From: COE1 sp965114465
GTDB taxonomy: Bacteria; Bacillota; Clostridia; Lachnospirales; Lachnospiraceae
Length of the DNA stretch: 18,008 bases
Reading direction: 5' to 3'
NCBI GenBank assembly: GCA_965114465.1
Contig: CBCOYO010000068.1
Location: forward strand, 1-18,008
This document shows positions 7,225 to 13,326 of the stretch, piece after piece. A program made the translations under genes and the position numbers. Within the stretch, counting starts at the first letter, position 1; each line of letters opens with the position of its first letter. Under the pieces are notes generated by a model. That model saw nothing but the letters and a program-made list of their open reading frames with translations. It was not told the DNA's origin and made no database searches.

Positions 7225-10152
7225 TTAGTGAAACAATGGTTCTATCTTTTGGAACATCTCTTTATTTTCCTCAATAGACTGCCCATTTCCAACAACACAT
7301 ACTGCCCCCTCCCGAATCACAGTATCAATATAATCGGCAAGTTGTCGGATATCCTCTTGTGTACAATTTAACAATTCGTCACGCTCTTGTTGTATTTTTT
7401 TGATATCACGATTTGTCATATATGCACCAGAAGAACGTGCACCTTTTGAAAATGGTGTTAGTGGTGTATCCAAATCACTAATAGCTCCGATAATATATTT
7501 GGTCATCGTTTTTTCATCTGCCGTAAAGTTTCTCAGATAATCACCTATTTTTTCAAAGACATCCACTGTTTTCTTTAAATTCGGATCACGATAGGATACA
7601 AAATAGCTGTCACCAATACTGCCAAAATCACACATACAGCCATATGCGCCGCCTTTCACACGAATATTTGTCCAAAGATACTCATACCCCAAAATTACTT
7701 TTAATGCCATCAATGCTCCTGTATACGCATAGTCTGTATTTTTTCGGAAGTTTCCAGCACGACATACATACTGAATCTGCGCCGATGTTGCAAATGCTTC
7801 ATTTTTCTTTTTCGGTTCCATATGAATGCGTTCTTTCTGTACTGCATCATCGAATAATTGTGCTTTTAATTTTGGAACTAATGGAACAATCGCTTGATAG
7901 CCGTCTTCTTTTGCTGTAATATCCACCATAATATTTTCAGGCCGGAAAATACAATGAATTAATTGTGTCAGCTTTTCAATTAAATCCATTTTATTCTTTT
8001 CATAATTGGCTGTTATATCCTCCAGCAGCCGATAACAAGGGATTCCGCTTATAAGTTCAGAAACTGCTGCCGTTTCGCTAAAATACGACATAGCCCTTCT
8101 TGCCGCAATGGAGTGCCCTGCGGAAGCCATATTTCCCTGCATTCTGGACTTCATTTCCTCTAATATTTCCAAGATTCTGCTCTCGTCTGCCAAACTTGAT
8201 GTGGTTATAATCTCAGCAAGCAGACCAAACGCTGCTTCTAACTCCTCATAAATCGCCTTAGTACGAACTTCAAATGATAATTGATAATCTTCAAAATTAT
8301 TAGCATCAATATAAATATTCACATAACTGGAGATATCGCCTGTATGAATATTAATTTCATTGTAAAGCGTACCATAGTCATAACTCTTAGTATTTACAAA
8401 ACCTAAAATACTTTTCAGAATCCCCGCATAAGCAAACAATTCTATCGGAACATTGGAAATATCAAACATTAACCGGACATAGCCAATACCGTTTGTTTCT
8501 ATATTGTGGAACAGCACCTTTGTTCCATTAATTTCCCGCACTTCATTGATAAAACCGTCTGCTTCCTTTTTCAAATCCTCACGTTTTAACATCGGAATCT
8601 TTGCTTTATCCTCTGGCGAATCCTCCGCTTCCTGATATTCCCGAAGTGCTTTGGATTCTGCGATAATCTGTCTGCGCTGCTCGTCCGTTAGACTTTCCTT
8701 ATATGCCTGCAGTTTTTCTGCAAGTTCTTGTTCTGTCTTAGCCGTCAAGCCTTCTTTTGGCGATACCACAAGGATAGATTTGTGATTATTTTGAATTATA
8801 TACTTTTCGATTAATTGCTCGAAATAATCTGTATCAATCTTCGCCTTTAAATTTTTCAAGACTTCCACTGTTTCAAGCATATCAAACGGCATATTGTCAT
8901 TATACAGCCAAGATTCCAACATCCAGATGCCGTACATCAATCCTTTCGGATACGAACCGAAATCTGCTTCACGATACTTAAATTCATAATAATTTAATCC
9001 AGCAAGCAGCGACTTTTTATCTATACCCTCTTTTACCAGACGCTTTAACTCGTCCTCTATTGTTGCAACAAATTCATCTTTTTGATTTTCATTGGCATTT
9101 TTTGCTACAATTGAGAAGATTGGCTGATAAATGCCGTTGCTGTATTCTGTATAAACCTCTGTTCCGATATTTTTGTGAATCAATGCAAGCTTTAACGGTG
9201 CTGCCGAAGCCGAACCGAGTGCATTTTCCAAAATCTGCATCGCAAAACAAAGCTCCTTGTCAAGAGCCGTACCAACAACTACATTATAAGATAAATACGT
9301 GTTATTTTCTAAGGATTCCCCTTCCATAATCGGGTATTCTTTGTGTATTGTAACTGGCTTATCGAATGCTTTCTGCATTTTAATCGTAGAATCTATCTCC
9401 AGCCTGTCAAATTTACTTAGATAATGTTCATCTATCCATTCCAGTTTTTCTACCATATCCATATTTCCATACAGATAAATATAACTGTTAGAAGGATGAT
9501 AATATCTGCGGTGAAAATCCAAAAACTGCTCATACGTAAGTTCTGGAATTACTTTGGGATCGCCGCCGGATTCCATACCATATATCGTATCAGGAAACAG
9601 CGAGTTCAGCATTACCCTATCGTTTACTTCATCTGGGGAGGAAAATGCACCTTTCATTTCATTATATACAACACCATTATATGTCAATGGACTGTCTAAA
9701 TCCTCCATTTCATAATGCCAGCCTTCCTGCATAAAGATTTTCTTTTCCTGATAAATATTAGGATAGAAAACCGCATCCAAATACACGTGCATTAAATTCT
9801 GAAAATCTTTATCGTTACAACTTGCCACTGGATAAACCGTCTTATCACTGTAAGTCATAGCATTTAGAAAGGTATTTAACGAACCTTTTACCAATTCCAC
9901 AAATGGGTCTTTTACAGGAAATTCTTTGGAACCGCAAAGCACAGAATGTTCAATAATATGCGGCACACCTGTCGAATTTTCTGGCGGTGTGCGAAACCCT
10001 ACCGCAAACACCTTATTTTCGTCATCATTACTTAAAAGCGCCACTCTTGCACCTGTTTTCTTGTGACGCAGCAGGATTCCCTCCGACTGAATATCTTTGA
10101 TATTCCTGCTTTCCACCAATTCATATGCCTGTAATTCTTTCCATGATTTCAT
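7225..10152 (-). CDS. M16C family zinc metallopeptidase (PreP/falcilysin-like)
   Basis: A 975-residue insulinase-superfamily protease that encloses and degrades short peptides. The inverted zinc motif is HIIEH (H65, E68, H69; E68 is the catalytic base), with E165 in VVYNEMKG as third ligand. The C-terminal half carries the substrate-binding pair R831 and Y837 (RVKGGAYG). One chain therefore contains both halves of the clamshell, as expected for M16C. No signal peptide is visible, so it is probably cytoplasmic, perhaps turning over peptides. AGGGAG lies 11 bases before the ATG. It is 41 bases after the small unknown gene and 22 bases before era, so it is part of the same operon. All expected active-site residues are present. 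Confidence 0.95.
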   Translation of the reverse strand: MKSWKELQAYELVESRNIKDIQSEGILLRHKKTGARVALLSNDDENKVFAVGFRTPPENSTGVPHIIEHSVLCGSKEFPVKDPFVELVKGSLNTFLNAMTYSDKTVYPVASCNDKDFQNLMHVYLDAVFYPNIYQEKKIFMQEGWHYEMEDLDSPLTYNGVVYNEMKGAFSSPDEVNDRVMLNSLFPDTIYGMESGGDPKVIPELTYEQFLDFHRRYYHPSNSYIYLYGNMDMVEKLEWIDEHYLSKFDRLEIDSTIKMQKAFDKPVTIHKEYPIMEGESLENNTYLSYNVVVGTALDKELCFAMQILENALGSASAAPLKLALIHKNIGTEVYTEYSNGIYQPIFSIVAKNANENQKDEFVATIEDELKRLVKEGIDKKSLLAGLNYYEFKYREADFGSYPKGLMYGIWMLESWLYNDNMPFDMLETVEVLKNLKAKIDTDYFEQLIEKYIIQNNHKSILVVSPKEGLTAKTEQELAEKLQAYKESLTDEQRRQIIAESKALREYQEAEDSPEDKAKIPMLKREDLKKEADGFINEVREINGTKVLFHNIETNGIGYVRLMFDISNVPIELFAYAGILKSILGFVNTKSYDYGTLYNEINIHTGDISSYVNIYIDANNFEDYQLSFEVRTKAIYEELEAAFGLLAEIITTSSLADESRILEILEEMKSRMQGNMASAGHSIAARRAMSYFSETAAVSELISGIPCYRLLEDITANYEKNKMDLIEKLTQLIHCIFRPENIMVDITAKEDGYQAIVPLVPKLKAQLFDDAVQKERIHMEPKKKNEAFATSAQIQYVCRAGNFRKNTDYAYTGALMALKVILGYEYLWTNIRVKGGAYGCMCDFGSIGDSYFVSYRDPNLKKTVDVFEKIGDYLRNFTADEKTMTKYIIGAISDLDTPLTPFSKGARSSGAYMTNRDIKKIQQERDELLNCTQEDIRQLADYIDTVIREGAVCVVGNGQSIEENKEMFQKIEPLFH

Positions 10153-10193
10153 TATATCAATAACTCCCTTCGTTTATAATTTCCGATTCCAAT

Positions 10194-10622
10194 TTATATA
10201 CTTATCATCATTAACGCCAATTTCGAGATGGCAATATCTTCAACCTGCACAGTTTTTGCCTTAACTGCTTCCTGCTGTCCCACACAAAACTCCGCAAGAG
10301 AGTATGCCTTATGCACCCATTTCTCTTTCTGTCTGCCGCCAAACCCATTTTTTTTCACAGGATAAAAAACCCTTACTGTCAACTTTAACTGCTCAAATAT
10401 CCGATAAGAAAATTCCTCCTTAGAAACATTTAGCAAATGTTCAATTAATTTCCGGTTTAAATCTATTTCCTTTGCAAAATATGCACTGATAATCGCTTTG
10501 AGTTTAAATGGTACATCTGCTCTATCTAACATTTCGGCATAGCTTAACTCTTTACCAATATAAATCGAATTGATATCTTGTATAATATACTTAAAATCGT
10601 CATTATTTCTATATTCTGCCAT
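10194..10622 (-). CDS. Conserved-looking small protein of unknown function
   Basis: About 142 residues beginning MAEYRNNDDFKYIIQDINSI. I do not recognise it. It is mixed-charge and predicted helical, with no membrane segment or signal peptide and no obvious metal or catalytic motif. A basic stretch lies near the middle (PVKKNGFGGRQKEKWVHK). The ATG at 10622 is chosen because GAGG lies nine bases upstream, inside the last codons of the sigma-like gene. In-frame ATG 10628 and TTG 10637 are alternatives with poor spacing. It overlaps the sigma-like gene by 14 bases, a strong sign of coupled translation, and a partner role with that protein is a fair guess. It is followed 41 bases later by the peptidase gene. 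Confidence 0.75.
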   Translation of the reverse strand: MAEYRNNDDFKYIIQDINSIYIGKELSYAEMLDRADVPFKLKAIISAYFAKEIDLNRKLIEHLLNVSKEEFSYRIFEQLKLTVRVFYPVKKNGFGGRQKEKWVHKAYSLAEFCVGQQEAVKAKTVQVEDIAISKLALMMISI

Positions 10623-11376
10623 CCGCATAATCCTCAATGTAACTGATGCTATTTGCTGAAAGCTTTATAACTTCCCGCACTTCTTCCTCATCAATATCCA
10701 ATTCTTCGGCAACTTCTTTAATTGTTACTTTGCGCAGCAGATTGTCATACAGTTCTTTTGCCTTGTCATTGATGTCATTTACCTTGTTCAGCACCGCCTC
10801 ATCGAACTGCTGATTGTCCGTACTCTCGGCAATATGCTGTTCCATCGCATCCATAATCATTTTTGCAACAAAGCCATCGACTTCATCAATTGATTCTACA
10901 CAATCCAGCATTGTCACTGCTGCGGCAACTGCGACATTGCCCTCGCCGATTAAATCTTCAACCAGCACGCCCTGTCCCGCATACAGCTTGGAAATCTCAA
11001 CCACCTGTGGAAGATATATCTCTATTAATTTCTCCTGCGCCATTTTATCCTTTGCCAGTGCAGACATGGTAACAGCCCGTTTCTCCCCGTCAGATACAGA
11101 TACTAGCTCTTTTAAATCTGCAAGATACATCTCAAGGAAATTCACATCTTCACGCGAAAGCTGCTCCTCAAAATCCTCCTCAGATTCTAGTGGCACATCA
11201 ATTCCAATAGAATGCTTCCTAAAATAATCATGTATTAATGCAAGTTGTCCCTCGCCAAGCTGCCAATCGGCATACGCTTCCCGAACCTGATCGCTTGTCA
11301 GCATATTTCCTTGCAGCCGCGCTGTTTCACGAAGCTGTTCCAAGATACTTGCAAATGTATGCTGGTTTAATTCCAT
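10609..11376 (-). CDS. Divergent sigma-70-like protein lacking region 4
   Basis: A 255-residue acidic protein that reads as a degenerate relative of the primary sigma factor. Residues 7-60 match region 1.1 (ARLQGNMLTSDQVREAYADW ... HSIGI). Residues 77-107 resemble region 1.2 (VNFLEMYLADLKEL). Residues 113-155 match regions 2.1-2.2 (LIEIYLPQVVEISKLYAGQG then DLIGEGNVAVAAAV; RpoD has LIEANLRLVVSIAKRYVGRG and DLIQEGN). Regions 2.3-2.4, which melt and read the -10 box, are replaced by a sequence without the usual aromatic and basic residues (FVAKMIMDAMEQHI). Residues 215-241 resemble region 3 (KVTIKEVAEELDIDEEEVRE). Region 4 is absent. It could bind core RNA polymerase through region 2.2 without classical promoter recognition. 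Regulation of polymerase is inference. ATG 11376 has AAAGG about 13 bases upstream. It heads the operon into peptidase-era-recO. Confidence 0.8.
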   Translation of the reverse strand: MELNQHTFASILEQLRETARLQGNMLTSDQVREAYADWQLGEGQLALIHDYFRKHSIGIDVPLESEEDFEEQLSREDVNFLEMYLADLKELVSVSDGEKRAVTMSALAKDKMAQEKLIEIYLPQVVEISKLYAGQGVLVEDLIGEGNVAVAAAVTMLDCVESIDEVDGFVAKMIMDAMEQHIAESTDNQQFDEAVLNKVNDINDKAKELYDNLLRKVTIKEVAEELDIDEEEVREVIKLSANSISYIEDYADGRI

Positions 11377-11465
11377 ACTACTTTTTCAATCCTTTCCCTA
11401 TCTGTGAAACTGTAGCGCCTTATAAATATCAGCCGCCTAATTGTACTTTGCAATGATTCCATTAT

Positions 11466-11489
11466 AATCAATTTCTCATAGAATTGATT
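11466..11489 (-). promoter_or_regulatory. Leader hairpin upstream of the sigma-like gene
   Basis: A perfect 8-bp inverted repeat, AATCAATT and AATTGATT, is separated by 8 bases within the predicted 5' leader. Immediately after it on the minus strand comes TATAATGG, a -10-like hexamer without a good -35. It may be an RNA hairpin or a dimeric protein-binding site. Confidence 0.4.
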
Positions 11490-11505
11490 TCACACTGATT
11501 TTAAC

Positions 11506-11534
11506 AGTATACACCATCTTATAAGAAATTGCAA
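11506..11534 (-). promoter_or_regulatory. Candidate sigma-A promoter for the sigma-like/era operon
   Basis: On the minus strand TTGCAA (11534-11529) is followed after exactly 17 bases by TATACT (11511-11506). Transcription would start near 11499, leaving a leader of about 120 bases that contains the hairpin at 11466-11489. Confidence 0.6.
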
Positions 11535-11565
11535 ACATTAGTTTGTAAATTTTATCATTTTTTCA

Positions 11566-11697
11566 AACAGTTCAGATAACCCATTGAACTGTTACGTATC
11601 CAGCCAATGGAAATCGCTTCGCGATGGGCTGGATACCTCCAACCACTACATTTTATTACGGTCAGCGCAGTAAATGCGCAGACCTACCTGAACTGTT
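11566..11697 (+). repeat. Intact 132-bp palindromic intergenic repeat
   Basis: The element is bounded by a perfect 10-bp terminal inverted repeat, AACAGTTCAG (11566-11575) and CTGAACTGTT (11688-11697). Inside are three further hairpins: AACAGTTCA/TGAACTGTT at the left end; TATCCAGCC/GGCTGGATA enclosing ATCGC-TTC-GCGAT; and a 25-base hairpin at 11660-11684 (GGTC-A-GCGCA / TGCGC-A-GACC, loop GTAAA). TGAACTGTTACG occurs twice in direct orientation, at 11585 and 11689. No ORF is present. Copies occur at 1-51 and 12822-13026. It could be a small mobile palindromic element or a structured RNA. Confidence 0.85.
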
Positions 11698-11705
11698 ACG
11701 ACAGT

Positions 11706-11746
11706 TTCTTCTTGGACTTTACACTATACTACAAAGTCCATAAGAA
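11706..11746. other. Long hairpin downstream of the rhomboid-like gene
   Basis: TTCTTCTTGGACTTT (11706-11720) pairs with AAAGTCCATAAGAA (11733-11746) around a 12-base loop, with one bulge or mismatch. It lies 22 bases past the stop of the minus-strand rhomboid-like gene and may end or stabilise that transcript. There is no T-tract beyond the stem on the minus strand, so it is not a classic intrinsic terminator. Together with the repeat and the operon promoter this accounts for the gene-free stretch 11377-11767. Confidence 0.5.
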
Positions 11747-11767
11747 AAAATAAATGGACACACAATT

Positions 11768-12652
11768 TTATTTCACATGCGTATGCGTAAATAAATGGTC
11801 TTGGCAGTATTCATAATTTCCGTTGCATTTCGAGCAGAACCGAAACTCTGCTTCGGGATTATCTTCACTGTTTTTCCCACATATTGCACACTTATGCTTT
11901 GATATAGACACAGGTCTTGCCTTGCGTGTTTCTCTGTTAAAATCCCGCCGCCGTTTTACTTGCCTTGGTGATATACGCATACCAATCTGTGCACTGCGTG
12001 TCATTAAGAAAAAGACTACAAAATTCAATAAAGAAGTTCCAATAACAATTCTTCCAATAATAGGGCTTTGTATAAAGTCAACCAACAGTAAAATCCCATA
12101 TGCAATCCCCATCCACTTTACTTTTATTGGAATAATAAACATCAAAAGCACTTGCACTTCTGGAAACGTAGCGGCAAAACCAAGGAAAATTGACATATTG
12201 ATATAGTAGGTACTAAAACTTTGCGAAATAATTGCAAAATAGTATGGCGCACCATATAACTGAATACTTGCATTTAAGCCAACTGCGGGTATATAGCTGA
12301 CTGCCATTAACAAAAAACTACCCAATACAGTAAAAAACATTCCCATAAACAAGTATACATTGTAATAGAAAACACCCCACGTTCGTTCTAAGTTTGTACC
12401 AATAGAATAATAAAAATACAACATAATAATCGTCCAAAAATCTAAACGTGTTGGTGGAATTAAAATCCATGTAAATAATCTCCAAACCTGCCCATGCAAT
12501 ATTAAATATGGATTCAAAGTCAAATAATTTAAAAATGAACTATTTATCAAAGAAATCAAATAACCACACCCATAACACAAAATCAAGTATAGAGATAGGT
12601 TTGGAATTGCATATCTTCCAAGTTTTCTTTCTAATTTGTTGAGTAAATTCAT
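11768..12652 (-). CDS. Rhomboid-fold membrane protein with C-terminal zinc ribbon
   Basis: A 294-residue polytopic membrane protein with about six hydrophobic segments between residues 17 and 217, then a basic cytoplasmic stretch (227-250). The tail at 255-292 is a zinc-binding module: C255-x2-C258, C273-x2-C276, then C283-x2-H286 with H290 and H292. The WRLFTW motif (57-62) after the first membrane segment and the Glu/Trp-Gly of NLERTWG (87-93) are rhomboid signatures. The catalytic GxSG serine motif is not present (the equivalent stretch reads INMSIFLGFA), and TM6 lacks the histidine (IIGRIVIGTSLLNF). It is therefore probably a Derlin/iRhom-like non-protease that binds membrane substrates. 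AGGAGG lies five bases before the ATG. It is a separate unit from the operon downstream and diverges from the large activase gene. Confidence 0.82.
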   Translation of the reverse strand: MNLLNKLERKLGRYAIPNLSLYLILCYGCGYLISLINSSFLNYLTLNPYLILHGQVWRLFTWILIPPTRLDFWTIIMLYFYYSIGTNLERTWGVFYYNVYLFMGMFFTVLGSFLLMAVSYIPAVGLNASIQLYGAPYYFAIISQSFSTYYINMSIFLGFAATFPEVQVLLMFIIPIKVKWMGIAYGILLLVDFIQSPIIGRIVIGTSLLNFVVFFLMTRSAQIGMRISPRQVKRRRDFNRETRKARPVSISKHKCAICGKNSEDNPEAEFRFCSKCNGNYEYCQDHLFTHTHVK

Positions 12653-12745
12653 ACAAACCTCCTGTTTTTGTTTATTTGCCTTTTTAATATAGAAATAATG
12701 ATGCAGAACTCCTGTATATTACTATTTCCAAATGCAATAAGTAAT

Positions 12746-12774
12746 ATTTTACCATTCCCAAAGCAAAAAGTAAA
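12746..12774 (-). promoter_or_regulatory. Candidate promoter for the rhomboid-like gene
   Basis: On the minus strand TTTACT (12774-12769) and TAAAAT (12751-12746) are 17 bases apart, about 95 bases before the start codon. The -10 is close to consensus and the -35 is weaker. Confidence 0.45.
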
Positions 12775-12821
12775 CCTGTCTGAATTGGACTTACGAAATA
12801 TTATACTTTTTTTATATTTGT

Positions 12822-13026
12822 AACAGTTCAGATAGCTCATTGAACTGTTACGTATCCAACCATTGGAAATCGCTTCGCGATGAGCTGGATACCTCCAACC
12901 TCTACATTTTATTATGGGGCTGTCGTATTAAGGAAAATAGATACAAGATATCATAGCACCGCATTACGTTTTATACAATATCTTGTATAATTAAAACTTA
13001 TTGCAACAGCTCCTACCTGAACTGTT
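12822..13026 (+). repeat. Modified copy of the palindromic repeat carrying a 98-bp insert
   Basis: The left arm (12822-12915, 94 bases) matches 11566-11659 with seven substitutions and no gap. The right end (13014-13026) is identical to 11685-11697, including the terminal repeat CTGAACTGTT. Between them, the 25-base internal hairpin of the intact copy is missing and a 98-base element (12916-13013) stands exactly in its place. The total of 205 bases equals 132 minus 25 plus 98. It occupies the region between two divergently transcribed genes. Confidence 0.85.
12916..13013. mobile_element. 98-bp MITE-like element nested in the repeat
   Basis: The ends form an imperfect terminal inverted repeat: GGGGCTGTCGTATTAAG on the left, and GGAGCTGTTGCAATAAG as the reverse complement of the right end (13 of 17 identical). 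It is non-coding and has an internal near-palindrome TATACAA/TTGTATA. A diverged copy in opposite orientation begins at 17945. Small size, end repeats and repetition suggest a miniature transposable element mobilised by a transposase elsewhere. The transposase family is unknown. TA dinucleotides lie at or near both junctions, but no clear target duplication is seen. Confidence 0.7.
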
Positions 13027-13216
13027 ACTTATATTTAGTCATACAGTTTTTATTTTTCGAAAAAATATTGAAATATTGTACTCATCTTTATTTGAAGCAA
13101 GAAGGAATGCCATGCCCCACTATGCGCATATGATAGAAAACAACAACAAAATTATGCAAAAATAAATCTCGGAAAAATCTGACACGAAATTTATGAACTT
13201 TTTATCAACTATTTTA
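13027..13216. other. AT-rich spacer without a convincing gene
   Basis: This is the remainder of the 674-base gene-free interval 12653-13326. It is AT-rich, with only short AT palindromes (for example TTTCGAAA). A 17-codon reading frame at 13112-13165 (MPHYAHMIENNNKIMQK), with AAGGA five bases before its ATG, is the only coding-like trace, and it is too short to call. Confidence 0.4.
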
Positions 13217-13245
13217 TTGCCCTTTTTCCAATGGTGTCGTATAAT
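13217..13245 (+). promoter_or_regulatory. Promoter of the large activase gene
   Basis: TTGCCC (13217-13222) and a perfect TATAAT (13240-13245) are 17 bases apart, giving a leader of about 75 bases. A second candidate is TTGTTG (13278-13283) with TATAAT (13300-13305) at 16 bases, but it would leave the ribosome binding site almost at the 5' end. Confidence 0.7.
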
Positions 13246-13326
13246 AGCAGATGTATGTTTAATTTGTCATTACAAACTTGTTGATATAAATTTTATTTTT
13301 ATAATTGAGAAAGGCATGGTTATTTC

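Noticed and set aside
12649..12840. 63-residue minus-strand frame ahead of the rhomboid-like gene
   Set aside because: It runs through a likely promoter and the end of the repeat, has no good ribosome site, and has an unremarkable composition.
1..13026. CRISPR array or attachment sites formed by the three repeats
   Set aside because: The copies are kilobases apart, 132 bp long and internally palindromic, with no spacer periodicity, cas genes, integrase or flanking tRNA.
13112..13165. 17-codon plus-strand ORF with a well-spaced AAGGA
   Set aside because: Too short and in AT-rich spacer DNA; nothing else supports translation. It is recorded under the spacer entry.
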